64,000 nucleotides of DNA, taken from Cyclaneusma minus. Taxonomy: Eukaryota; Ascomycota; Leotiomycetes; Marthamycetales; Marthamycetaceae. The notes beneath the pieces were generated by a model. That model saw only the letters and a program-made list of their open reading frames with translations. It was not told the origin of the DNA and searched no databases. Positions 29,701 to 43,427 of this stretch are shown piece after piece. Numbering within the stretch: position 1 is the stretch's first letter; the number at the start of each line of letters is the position of its first letter. A program made the translations under genes and the position numbers. The stretch spans positions 1-64,000 of the forward strand of contig JAKZHN010000058.1 in NCBI GenBank assembly GCA_037179335.1, in the 5' to 3' direction.

Positions 29701-32700
29701 ATTTGCTGGATTTTTTAATATTATATAATATGTTTGGGATTTTTTTGCAATTATGATTTTTAATTTTAGCGGGCCTCATTAATTACGCGCTTTTTATTTT
29801 TAATTAGCGAATAATAGCCAGATAAATTTTAGTAGAATTTTATTGCTTTAATTATTGCAAGCTGATTTAAAGCTATATTAACAAAGTATTTTCTATATAT
29901 TAATTTGCCTTTATCGTTTATTTTTCGGTTTTTTAAATAAAAAAATTAAGTTTTTATAGCTTATTAACAATTTTATATTAATTAAGCAATTTTATTTTTA
30001 TTACCAAATAGCAGGCGTTTTTAAACTGGCTTCTATATTTTATTAAAAATTTTATATTTAATATTATTTTAAGTTCTTTTTAGCTGTATTAAAATTAGGG
30101 CATTTGATAATAATATATTAAATAATTTAAACTCCGGCGCCGCACCGGTAAAAGGCCGGGCGGCCATTTCCTGCTTTAATAGAATTCAGGAATTTATTAA
30201 ATTTATTTTTATTGTTTTTAATTTAAATAGCAATTAATCATAAGTTTTTAACAAATATTTAAAGTTGAGGAAATTATTAAATAAAAGCCGAATTTTTGCC
30301 AAAACTAATATATTATATTAAATAGGCTAAAAAGCATAGAATTTTTGGCTAAATGATATAAAATTGTAATATTTTTCCTATTCCTTTTATTATTCGTCTT
30401 TTATTTATTTTTTAATTTATATAGCGTATTTTAATAATGCTTTGTTTAGACTTTTTACGGCGATTTTTTAGCCTATAGTTTTATTGCCTAAGCTATTTAA
30501 ATCTTTTGAAAGGCTAATAAACGGGGGTTCTTTTTTTCTTTAATCTATATCCGGTTCTATATTTTTTCGCAGCTTTTTGTTTATTTTGCAATAATACCCG
30601 GATATTTTTAAAATCGTTGCTAAAATACTAATAATCAAAAATATTAATAATTAAAAATATAATTTAATTAGCGAAATTGCTATAAATACCTTTATTATTA
30701 TTTTTAATATATATTTATATATTCCGGTAAGTTCTTAAGAAAAATTTAGCTAAAAATTTAAAAATTTATTGAATATAATTTTATTAACTTTATAGGCTTT
30801 ATTTAAATAAAAACATATTGCCATATTATAAATAAAAAATAAATAAAAAATTATATTATATAATATCCGCTTTTAGACTAACATAGCCCCAATTATTAAT
30901 AATATTAAGCGCTATAATATTGTTTTAATAAATATTGCTTTTATTATAGCTTATTATTAATTATACTTTTAAATATAGTTATTACCAATTTTAATTATTT
31001 AATTATTCTTTCAATTTTAATAAGCCAATTTATATTATAATAGCGAAAATATTTTATAATATATATTAAATAATATTCTGTTAAATTAAATATAAAACCT
31101 TATTTTAGAATATATTTAATTGCTTTATTATATATATTTAATGATGTTTAAATATTTGTATTTATTATTTGGCCAATAGCTATTAAATATACATTATTTA
31201 TAAATGCTTTTAATATAATATTAAAAATATTATTGCAAATATATACCAATTCTTTATTAAAAAATATAAATAAAATTAATAAAATTAATACTTTTCATAA
31301 AACTTTATTATTTACTAATAATAATTTGGATTTTATCCCAGCAATATAAAGTATTATTTATTGCTTTATTATAAAGCTTTTTGCCTATTAAATTAGCTTC
31401 CGAAAAAAGAAATTTGCTTTAAAATATAAAATAAGCAAAATTAAAATATATTATTAAAAATATTAATTATATTTAAATTAAATAATATTGCAACTTAACT
31501 ATTTTTAAAACTTTTTATTATATAAATTTTATTTATAAATAAATTTAATATTATCTATATTTTGCAACTTTTCAAATTCGAAATTGCCAAAAAAAGCAGA
31601 TTTCTTTTTTTAGCTATTTTAATAAATCGGGCTATTACTCGCTTTTTTAACTTTTTGCTTACTATATTAAATAGGGCAATAAATTAATAGTCTTTTAAAA
31701 TAATAAGATTAGCTTATTAAGTTTTATAAACCATAATTGTTTGGGCTTTTTTAAATTTTTATAAATAATACCCAAAATATATATAGCTATTAAATAGCCT
31801 AATAATGCATCTTTTCGTTATTTCAAAAGTTTGATATTAAATTATATATAAAATGCTATTTGAATCCAATATTAATATTAATTTTAAATGCTTAATTGCT
31901 TTTTTAATTTTTTAATTAGCGCGTTAATAATTTAAAAACAAATAAAGAAAAAGCGGCGTTGGGCCGAATATTTAATAAATTGGTATTTTTTAAATTTAAA
32001 AAAACCTTTTTATAAAGATTTATATATTTTTCTAATTTATAAGCAATATTAAATTTCAAATTATATTCCGGTATAAATTCGAAAAATGAATAAATTTCCT
32101 TAGCTTATAGGCTTTTATTTTAGCTTATATTTTCTTTTATTAAAATTTTACCAATTTATTTATTATATTTTTATAAATTTGGCGCGTATAAATAATTTTA
32201 ATATAATAAATATCTTTGTTTATAAAATCTTGCTTTTTTAATTTTCTTTTTATTTCTAAATTATTTTTTAATTTGCCTAGCCTTTTAAATAGCTTAAAAA
32301 TATTTTTGCGTTTATTAGGCTTTAAATTATTTAAATAATTAAATTATAGAAATATTGGTATTTATTGCTTTAAAAACTCCCTAAAAGAAAATTATAAGCA
32401 ATTTGTTTATTCCTTTTACCAATTTATGAAGCGAGATTGGTATTAAGCAAAATATCTTAATAATTGCTATATAAATGCAAATTAAATTCTAATTCGTATT
32501 TCTCTATTTTTTTTATTAACGAAATATACAGTATTTTATATAAAGCTAAAATAATAGCTATTAAATAGTAATTTTTAGCCTAATTAAAATTTATCCGGAC
32601 TTTTATTAAAACAATTTATTACGCAATAGCTTTCAATGCACATGCAAAATTAATAATATGATTTTGCCTTTAAAATATATTTTATATAATAAAAGATTTA

Positions 32701-35700
32701 AATATAATAATCTGAATTTTAATTTAAATTGCTAAATTAATAATTCTTTTAATACTGTATAAATCCGGAAATCTTTTATTATATTTTATTGAGAATTATA
32801 TAAATTAAAACCTTTAATAAAGAAACTTTTATCCGGCGAAAAATCGTTTATATATTAAATTAATGCTAAAACAACAAATAGGCTATTTATTGCTAAATGC
32901 AATATTAATTTTAAATTATATATATTATATATTTAAAACTTATAATTAATATTTTTTATTCGGATTTTTGAATTTATTATTATTGAATTATAGCCAATTT
33001 TTATTTTTCAGCTATTTAAATATAATTTTTGATTGATGTATACAGCGATTTTCCGAAATTGCCTTTTTAAATTAACTTTTTAATAAATAATTTTAAAGCC
33101 CTTTTGCAAAGAATAATAAAATTGCTAATTATCCAATTATTTATTTATATAAAGCTTTTATATTAAAATTAAATTAAACTTTTATAATTTCGATTATTTA
33201 AATAATGCGTAAATAATTTTTAGATTTTTTGAAATATTATATTACAGAATTTTAAAATATTGCAATATTATAAATATAAATTAATATTCATATTTTTGCT
33301 ATTTTATTAAATGGAACTAATATTAAATAGCCGCATTTTATTAATAAATTGCTTAATTGCTTAGCTATTGCTTAGTTTTTCTTTTCTTTATTTTAATTAA
33401 CGCTTAAAAATTAACTGGAAACAAAATGAGTTTTTAAAAGGCTATTTTCTTATTATTTATTTTTTAATATTTTCTAGGCCCCAATTCTTTTAAATTTTTT
33501 TGCCTTGGCTTTAAAATAAAAAACTTTAAGCGGTTAATTAAGTTTTTAAAGCGGCCGGCTTTTTTTAATTTTAATAGGATTAAGGAGATATGATTAAATA
33601 ATTGCTAGCTTTTCGGGGCCGAAGCCTAATAAAATCAAATTAAAATTTGCCAATTTTAAATTTTGACGGGATTTGGTAATTATTTGAAAACCAATTAAGG
33701 CTTTTTCTTTTGGAGAATATATTGTGCAAAAAACCAGTTTTATTAAATTTTATAGTGTTTTATATATTTTTGATAAAAAACGATTTATTGTTTTATAATT
33801 TATAAAACAATTTGCAATTTATATATTTGTATATTATAATTTTATATAATTTAATTATATAAAATCCATTGTATTTTATATAAATTTTTTAAAGGCTTTT
33901 ATATATTTTAGCAATATAATTAAATTTGTAATATTGAAAGGATTATATAATTTTATTAAAACCATTAAAAAGCTCTATTTATAATATTTTATTTATAATA
34001 TTAACGCTATTTTCCAGCAAATAATTTGCCAGTATTTTAATGCTAATTTCTAAAATTAAAAAGCTTTTTATTTTACCCAATTTTAAAAATCTCTTAATTT
34101 ATATTATTTAAGTAGTTTTTAAACTTAAAGTTTATAATTTATTATTATTGGCTATCTAATATATAAATATTATATTAAACCGAATAAATATGATGTTTTT
34201 CCAAATATTATATATTATAATTGGGTATTTTTAATAAACAATAAAACCGCTAAAAAATAGCTTAATCAGTTATTTTCCAAATTTATATAAAATTTTAATT
34301 TTAATATTACCGCTTTGCAAAGCTTTAATCCCTATTATAAATATACCTGGATATTTATTATTAATCTTTTAAGCAATATTTTCCTTTTAATAAATTGAGA
34401 ATTCCTTTACCATTATTTTTAATAATATTTTAATTATAATATTTTAAACGCGCCTTTTAAAGGACAAATTGCATTTATCCAATTTTTGATTTTTTATAGA
34501 AAAAAGGAAATATTTTTAAAGCTTAATTAGGATTTGTTTTAAGTATTAGCTAAAAGCCTATAATAATAATAATTGCATATAAATGCTATAGCGCTTTAAT
34601 TATTTCAATAATATAATTAATTAAGTTTTTAATATAATTTAGTTTGACTTTTAATACATTTGGAAATATATTAAATATTAGGCGGCTAATAATTACTTTT
34701 TTTTATTATAGCAGCCAATTTTATTACCAGGAAAAAAGATTTATTAAATTATTTTTTAAAGCCTTTAGGCCCGTTATTAGCTAAATTCGCCTATTTACCG
34801 GTATTGCTATGCTTTATATAAAACATTTTGATATTTTTAATAATTGTTGCCTAAATTTGCGTTTTTAAAATTGCATTAATTTTATTTTAACGCTAGTTTG
34901 ATATTAATTTAGCAATATTCTTAATTTTGTTTTTTTGCAACGGCAATATTATTTTATTTAAAAATAAGCTAATATTTTGCCGGCCTATTGAATCGAGAAC
35001 GGGAAATTAATTAATATATATTTTAGGGGTATTGCTTTTAAAAACGAGATTTACTCTAGTATATATAAATGAAATATATATTATGAAATCCAAATTAGTA
35101 ATAATATTATTGCTTTAAGAAATAAATATATATTTTCAATCTTTAATTAATTCTTTAATTTCAATGAGGGCTTTATTCTATATATAAATTATAGAGTTTT
35201 TTTGCCTAGTTTCAAACGATATTTAAATTTATAAAATTAATATAAAAAATATTATTAAGCAAAACCTATATAATATATATAATAATAGTAAAAGCGGCTA
35301 TAATTTACAAAGCATTAATTATATATATATTAAAAGACAATAGTAAAACTTTTATTAAATTAAGCTATTTATAACCGCTAATAATTAAATAAAATAGTGC
35401 TTTTAAATTATTAATAAAAATATTCAAAGCCATTTTAATTAAACTGCTAAAAATTAAGGCAAAAATCGCTTTTTTTATATATAAATTTATTAATTGCTAG
35501 AAAATAATATAAAATACTAGACTATATTTATAAAGAATTAAAACATACCATTAAAAAATAGCCCGCAAAAAACCACTATTAATAGCTAAATAAAAACAAT
35601 TTAAAAAGCCATTACCGGATTTATTAATTAATAATCAGATTTGCTAAGCAATATAGCGCAGGGCTGCCAAATTAAATCCATTAAAAAATTTAAAATTGGC

Positions 35701-36494
35701 TATAATTCTAGTCAATTAAAAGAATAAAAATAAAAATCTATTTTTCAATATAGACCGATTTATAATTAATTAAAAGAGCAAGGATTAATTTTATTATATA
35801 TAGCAAAAGAAATCAAATAAATATAAAAACTTAATTCCATTTAAATAACACATTTCCGCTTACAGCGAAAATAAAATATTGCTAAATTACTCTAATACTT
35901 TCAATATTTTTCCTAGCTCCCAATAGCTTTTAATAATACAATTTAAAATAAAACAAATCGGATTCAGGAATTTCCTAATAAAATATAAAATATAAAATTA
36001 TATATTTAAATATTTATATAAATACTCCTATTAAATAGCCAAATATATTTTAATTCAATATAATTATTATAATTTAGGCCCTTTATATTAAAAGCTTTAT
36101 TTTATTAATTATTAAAATATAATTATTATTAAGAAAAGTTTAAAAGCTATTATCAAATAAACTTTTTCCAAAAAAATATTAAAATAGTTTACTTTCGCTA
36201 ATCCGGTTTTAAAAGCTATAAATAATAATATAAAATACCGGAGACAATTAACAATTAAAGCCAAATAGCTGTTATTAAGTTAAAAAGCTTTAAAAAAACA
36301 AAAAAAGGCACTATGTGGCAGAAGAATATTTCGGAATAAAAAATAAAATATCGCAAAAGAAAACCCAGAAAATTTTAAATTTTAAAAAAGCATCAAATTA
36401 GGGATATTATTAATTTTATATAATATTGCATTATTATAGCCTTTATAGCCCTGATAATAAAATATAAACCAATTTAAGCCTATTTAAAAAACAT
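26761..36494. other. Long AT-rich stretch without assigned feature
   Basis: About 9.7 kb at very low G+C. The first part may be the body of family A copy 3. Small less mutated patches occur (30,130-30,175 with GGCGCCGCACCGG; 33,550-33,560). Frames such as 27,010-27,198 (minus) have no recognisable domain. I found no LTR pair here by eye. Confidence 0.5.
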
Positions 36495-36710
36495 TGTTCA
36501 TTCCTATAAAATTAGGGTGGTGCGCGCGCGGGGGTAATAGATAAATTATATTGGCTATAAAAGGGGAAGGGTAGCTAAAAAGCCGCCGGGAAGCTATGGG
36601 TGGTTTTTATAGCTGGCGCTAAACTAGTATTAGCATCCCGGATATAGGGTATATATTAAGCATATAATATGCCTTAAGGCGTATATCCGGCTTAATTAGC
36701 AATTTATATA
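36495..36710. repeat. LTR-3 left LTR
   Basis: Contains GGCTATAAAAGGGG, TTTTTATAGCTGGCGCTAA, ACTAGTATTAGC and GCCTTAAGGCGTAT, all recognisable in the right copy. An inverted repeat (AATTAGCAATTTAT and AAATTGCTAATT) starts in its last bases and closes at about 36,760. Confidence 0.8.
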
Positions 36711-39700
36711 TTAGAGATTTTTTAAATTATAATAAAAAACTCTTTAATAAATTGCTAATTAAAGGACAGGTTTTCTTTTTTTTTGATTAATTTATTTAAT
36801 AATAGAGTATTACAATTCTTATATTATATTATATAACCGTTTTTTATAGGTTATTAATTTTTTTAATTTATAGCTTTATTGTTTTTTTTTGGTTTTTTAT
36901 TTTTATTTCTTTTTCTATTTTAATAATAAGCTTATTTATAAACACTAATATTTTCAAAGCTTTATTTAATAATGCTTTAATTAACTAATTTTTTTGTAAT
37001 TTTTAACGCTTATAGCTTTAATAAAAAGAAAAAATATTTACTATAATCTTTTTTTAATTATAGTGCCTAATTTAATTAGGTATTTATATATAAAAAACAT
37101 ATATAAATAATTATAAATATTTTAAATATTTTAAGCTTAAAAATGATCTTTTTAAATATAATGGCTATAATATAATTAATGTTTATTCTTTTAAATTATA
37201 GCTAAAATTTTTAATATTAAAATTAAGCAAATAATACGTTTAAATTTAATATTAAATTAATCAGATTATTTTTAATTTTAAAAAAAACTATTAGTTTTGT
37301 TTAAAAATTTATTTAATAATATAATAATATATTTAATTTAGAAAAAAAGGTTTTTATTATTTATAAATAATCCGTTTATAAAAATTAAAAACTTAAAAAT
37401 ATTTAGATTTAAAGCAATATATATTAGTGTTTTATTTAGGTAATTAAATTATTAAGCAATAAATTTATTTAATGTTTTAGTATTTTTAAATTTTGGTTTT
37501 TAATATTAAATTGCAATAAATAATTTATAAAAGGCTTTAAATTGGCAATCCTAGGCAATATAGCCGCTTTTAGCTTTTTTATTAATATAATTAGCTTTTA
37601 TAATTAAGGATTCAATATTTGCCAATTTTAGATCTTTGCTTTAATTTTTTTAAATAAAAATTATTAAGCCGTTTTTTAAAATATAAGAATTAAATTATTA
37701 AGAATAATTGGATTTTTAATTTTTAATATAATTTTGGGTTTTGCTTTGAAGGCAATTTTTTAAAGCTTAAACTTTTCAAATTTAAATTATTTAATATTAG
37801 CTAATTGCAAAATATTATCAACCTAAAAGGCTCTTATTGCAAAATATTTATTAAAAATAAAAATTATAAAATAAAAATTATAAATAAAGGCTTTTATAAG
37901 GAAATTTTTAATATAATAAACTAAATAAATAAGAAATTAATATAATCCAGCCTTAGCTATATTATATAATTGCTTTTTAAATTTTATAATTATGCTTTTT
38001 AAATATTCAGCGGTTATTCTTTTAGGCAAATAATAATAAAACAATTATTCAGGAAATTATAAAGTTAAATATAGGTTTAAATAATATTCCAAAATTATAA
38101 TTTATAACTTTTATTATTATATAGATTCCTAATAGCAAATAAAAATAAATTAAAGCAAAGCATTAGCTATTGGCTGGATTTTTAAATTATAAAAAATTGG
38201 GTAAAACTTTGTTTTTTACCAATATTATTATAGCTTTAAATAACCAGTTTTAATTTTTTATAAAAAATAATTGTTTTGCCTTTAATTTTTTTAATTTTTT
38301 TAAATTTAAAAATTCTGTTTTTTAAAATATTAAAATTGGCTTAAATAAATTTAAATACTTTGATATTTAAAATTTTAAAAATTTCAATTTTATTAAAAAT
38401 TTTAAATGGCCGATTTAAAATAATAATTTTATTACTCCTTTCAAAAAAATGCCTAAATTTATATTAGATTTTTCCTTAATAATTATAAATATTTTAAACC
38501 CTTTTTTCTGTTTTTTATATTGCATATAAAAGCGTTTGCAATTATTTAATTAATTTCCTTATTAAATAAATATTATTCTTTGAGTTTTTTATGCTTTTTA
38601 AACAATTAAAAGAAATGGCAGGAATTAATTTTAGGGAATATTGTTTTAGGCGTTTATAAAATCGCTTGGCGAATTGCTTAATTTCCAAGACGTTCGGATT
38701 ATTAAAAGCTTTTTTAGCTTTGTTTTTATTTTCCCAATTAAAAGTTTTTTACATAGGCTAATTTTTAGTTTCCGAAATAATATTATTAACTAGCTTAATT
38801 GCTTTTAAAAAGGCTATTTCAATTAATTTAAAAGGTTTAAAATTAGCATTAACTTCTTTTAAAGCTATAGCTAATTTTAAATTAATTTTGAAATTATTAA
38901 ATGCTAAAAAATCCTTAATAATATTGTGTTTAATAATTAAATAAGGCCTAATTAATATTGATTTAAATATTTTTAAATTTCTGGGCATTTTTAAAACATA
39001 ATTATAATTTTTTTTAAAAAAAAGCCTAAATAGGCCAATTTAGCCACTGTTCTTTTTTATATATTAAAATTTTAGAATCCAAAAATAAATTTAATATAGC
39101 TCGTATATTAGGGCTATTTCTGGTATATAAAGCCTTTTAAATTAATTTTTTTAATATAAATTTTTTGGGTTTTTTTAATGGCTTTATAAATGGCTTAGGC
39201 TTTTTTAATTATAAAAAAAGTAATACAAAATTCTAAATAACTTTTAAATAAGCTTTATATATTAAAAAAGTAGGCATTAATTTATTAAAGCCGGCAATAT
39301 AATTTAAAGCTTTAATAGCCGCTTAAAAAATATTGTTTTTTTTTAAAGTTAGCCTTTATAATAATATGAGCGTTTTTTAAAATTAAATAAATTATTTTTA
39401 TTTTGCAAATGCTATAATATATTTTAATTAAAATTTTATTATACCAAATTTCCAATGATCCAATATTTTATTTAAAATTTTTAAAAACGGCTTTATTTCC
39501 ATCATTATAATAAATAACATTTGATAAATTTTAATATATATTAATTTACATTAGTATAATTGCTTTTTAAATATCCTTTAATTTTATAAATTTAAAAAAC
39601 TTAGCGGCGTTATAAAAAAATGCCATTATTAATAATATAGAGGGTTTTGCGTTTCTTAATCCAAATTATATTTATAATAATTAAACAATTAAATTTAAAA

Positions 39701-42491
39701 TTTATTTTAATGTGAAATTTAAATCGTTTTGGAAATTTGCTATTTAGCTAATATTAATTGCAATATTTAATTAACTTTTTAAGGATTTTAAACTTAAATT
39801 AATATTTAGCTTTCTATAAAAGCTTCATAAGCTTTTTAATAATTAGGTGGCCAAATATTTTATATAGCTAATAAACTTTAGCCTTATTTAAATAATACCA
39901 AATAATATTTATTTAATTTCCATTTAATTTAATTTTTAAATAATATTGAAAATAGCTAAAACGTTTAAAAATAAACTATTGCTTGGTCTTTTGAATTAAA
40001 ATATTTTTTAAACTATTAAATTTAGTTTAAAGGCTATTTATTTATTTTAAATATATTAAAAAAAGAATATTAGCCTTGCAAATATAAAAAATATAATTAT
40101 TTCAAATAATAGTTTAAAAAAAACAGCTTTTATAATACCAGGTTTTTTAATTTTAAATATAATACAGGCTTGGCCAGCCTTGCTAATATTTAAATAAATA
40201 TTGAAGATTAGCTTTTTTAAAGCTTAAAGCTAAGCATAATTAGCTATAAAAATATATAATGCCTTAATATTAATTATAAGTTTTTAAAAAAATTCTAAAC
40301 CAATTTGGTTCTAAAGGAATACATATTTAGCTCCAAACAAATTCCATAAGATATTAAATAATTATTTGCTTATTTAAAATTAGTTTATAAAACTCTTAAT
40401 TTGAATTTTGGCTTTAAAATGCATGCATAAAATAATAAATAATAATTTATTTATTTGGAGTTATTTTATAAAAAGTATAATTTAATAATTGCATGCTTGG
40501 CTAATTATTTAATAAAAAAAAGCTATTTTTAATTTGTTAATTAGGCCTTAGAATATTATAAAGCTTGTGAAATTTATAGTCTTTTTTGGCTTTTTTAATT
40601 GTTTTTAAAAATATTTTTCCAATTAAAATTTCAAATTATTTATTTTATTTTATTAAAATTATTATTTATTTTATTTTGGTATTTAAATTTGTTTTTGCCT
40701 TTATAATTAGCTAAAAGGAAATATAAAAGGCATTTTAAATATAAACTTTGTTTTTTTTATATAATTTTTTTATTATTTCCATTTAGAAATAAAACTTGGT
40801 AAATTATAGGTTTTAAACCAATAGCTAGGTTTTTTATAAATCCAGCAATATTTGGTTAAATATTTTAATTTACCGGAGCTATTTAATTAGTTTTTAATAT
40901 TTTAATTAGGCTTAAAATTTTGAAAATTGCTTTGGCTAAAGCTTTTAAAACTGCTTTAATTAAAAAATTTAAAGTTTTGATAGTCCGGATTTTTATCATA
41001 AATTCGATTTAAATAAAAGGCTATTTGTTTTTTAAATATGGATTAAAAACAGGAAATCCGTATAAAGGTCCTTAAATATTTTAGCTTTTTTTATTAAAAT
41101 ATACTTATATTTTCCTATATTTTTCAAAGCATTTATTAATTATTTTTTAAATTTCTTTTTAATAAATAGCATGAATATTTTGCTGACTTATATATAAAGT
41201 TTTAATTAAAATTTCCAAATGTTTAATTTTGCATTTTTTAGCGTTTTTTTAAACCATTTTTTTAACATTTATGTCCCTTTCTAGATTTAGGTATTTTTAA
41301 CGGCAATAAAGGGTTTTAAAATATTTTTTAATTATAGTAATTATAATTTTAAAATCCATATTTTTACTGGATTTTTTTTAAATAATAATTAAATATTTTA
41401 TTTTTCAATATATTTAAAAACGCATAATAAAATTTTAATAAAAAAATGCCAAATTTAATAATATGGTTCATAAAAATAAAAAATTTGGTTTTAAATATAT
41501 TTTATATAATTTTTATATATTTTATGTTTTTATTATGAATATAAATTTTGGCCAATTTAAATATTAGCTTAAACATAATAGTATTTATAAAAATATAATA
41601 GCTATTAATTATATTTAATAAAGGTATTTAATTTAATTGCTTTACTAAATCAATATAATTAAAAGAAATGCCAAATTAAAAAAGAACACTATAATATATT
41701 ATATTATAAACCGATTTATATTGTACCGTATTAAAAGAATATCTTATATTATAATTCTAATTATATTATATTATTAAAGCTGCATTATATTATATTAAAA
41801 GTTTTAAAATAAATATACCTGATTTTAGGATTTGGGTTGTTAATATTAAATTTAATAAAATTTATAACATTATGCAATTCTTATATATTTTAAAAAATAA
41901 AGCGATTTTTTTAAAGCTTAAAATCTGCTATTTAAAAATAAAGGCCGTTTTTAAATCTTATTTATTTCTTAATTATTTCTATAAATTATTTAATTATTTG
42001 TGGCTTTATAAAAACCTTATAAAATATAAAAAACAAGTTTTTTTTATTTACCTAAATATTATAAATATATAGCCAGTTTTTTAAAAAATGTTAGATTTCC
42101 TTATTTGCTTTGGTAAATAAAATCTGGGTGAAATTTTTAAAAGCATTTTTAAATTTAAACTATAATTTTTTATTTTATTATTTAGCTTTTTTAAAAAAAG
42201 CCAATTTTGGAAATAAAAAAACTTTTAATATTCTGCCTTATATAGATTTTAAAATTTTCCAAATCCAAATTAAAAAAAAATCATTTTAAATAGCAGGATT
42301 TTTGGCTATAGCTAAATTATTAAATTTAAATTTAAAAAAACAAAATTAAAATATTAAATGCCTTATAAATACCCGTTAAAAACTGGTATTGGCTATAATT
42401 AAAAAGGTTAGCTAATTTAATATAAATAAATAATATTTTTAATATTGCGCGGGAAATTAGGGAAAAAATAAAGCTTTAAATAGCGGAATTT

Positions 42492-42587
42492 GAAATTATA
42501 AATATTGCAGATTTTGAAATTGTAAAAGCTGCGTTTTTTAAAACTGCAAAAATTGTATTTTTTAAAGCTTTAAAAATTAGGCTTTTT
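42492..42587. repeat. 24-bp tandem repeat, four units, in LTR-3
   Basis: Four units in exact register start at 42,492, 42,516, 42,540 and 42,564 (pattern (g/a)AAATT.TAAA.ATTG......TTTT). Read on the plus strand they give an open run of 8-residue repeats such as EIVKAAFF, KTAKIVFF and KALKIRLF, so they may be a remnant of a coding repeat in the element. Confidence 0.75.
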
Positions 42588-43211
42588 CAAGCTAAAAAAA
42601 CCGGAATTATAAAAAGAAAAGTATTTGTAATAATAAAAAACGGGGATTTAAAATAATAAAAGGCGGGGAAAAAAAGGATTTTAAAGGCTATTAATAAAAT
42701 AATTTTGGGATTGTTTAAAATTGCAAAACCCCTTGCAGAATTGCAAATTTAAAAAGCGTAAATTTATAAAATACAAATTTAGAACTTTAATTTAAATTTG
42801 TAAAAAATAAATTTAAATGCTTCAAAACTATAAAATAAAAATAAAAAAATATATAGCTAGAAATAATTGCGAAAAAAATAGCGCAGCTAATAATAAAATT
42901 GCAAAACGTATTGCGGAGAATTGCGTAATTTAAAAAGCGAAATAATTAAAATAGCTATATAATAAATGCAAATTACTAATTTTAGATTATATAAATCCTA
43001 TTTTTATTAAGCAAAATAATAATTAGCCAATTTTTAATTTTTAAATTAATTGTATAAATCCCATTTTTATTAGTTCAAATAAAATAAAAATAAAAGATTT
43101 TAATATAATTAAAAGCGCTATATAAATCCCGTTTTTATCAAATAAAGCAGGCTTTAATTTTTTTTTTAAAAAACATATAGCTATTTTTTTTAGGAGAAAG
43201 CTACTAATTAA

Positions 43212-43427
43212 TATTTATTTTTATAAAATTAAAATAATACGCGCACAAAAATAATAAATAAATTATATTGGTTATAAAAAGGAAACAATAGCTAAAAGGC
43301 CGCCAAAAGGCTATAAATAATTTCTATAGCTGGCGCTAAGCTAGTATTAGCGCCCCGGGTATAAAGCGTATACCAAGCATATAACACGCCCTAAAGCGCT
43401 TGCCCGGCTTAATCAGCGATCCACACA
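43212..43427. repeat. LTR-3 right LTR
   Basis: Mate of 36,495-36,710. Its right half keeps more G+C (AGCGCCCCGGGTATAAAG, ACGCCCTAAAGCGC), while its left half is more AT-rich than the mate. The two copies were therefore mutated at different positions. Confidence 0.8.

Larger units (their letters stand above)
36495..43427. mobile_element. LTR retrotransposon of unassigned class (LTR-3)
   Basis: Two 216-bp direct repeats (36,495-36,710 and 43,212-43,427) align without gaps at both ends, and their end differences are almost all transitions. They begin TG (right copy TA) and end CA (left copy TA). The flanking 5-mers are AACAT (36,490-36,494) and AATAC (43,428-43,432), both one C-to-T step from AACAC, so a mutated target duplication is likely. 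The 6.5 kb interior has no open frame. Orientation is undecided: both strands of the LTR carry a TATAAAA string. A minus-strand YIINNGIFL at about 39,610-39,640 could be a mutated reverse transcriptase motif, but support is weak. Confidence 0.72.

Noticed and set aside
38758..38988. 76-residue minus-strand frame inside LTR-3
   Set aside because: Lys/Asn/Ile-rich with no recognised domain; may be a transposon relic but cannot be assigned.
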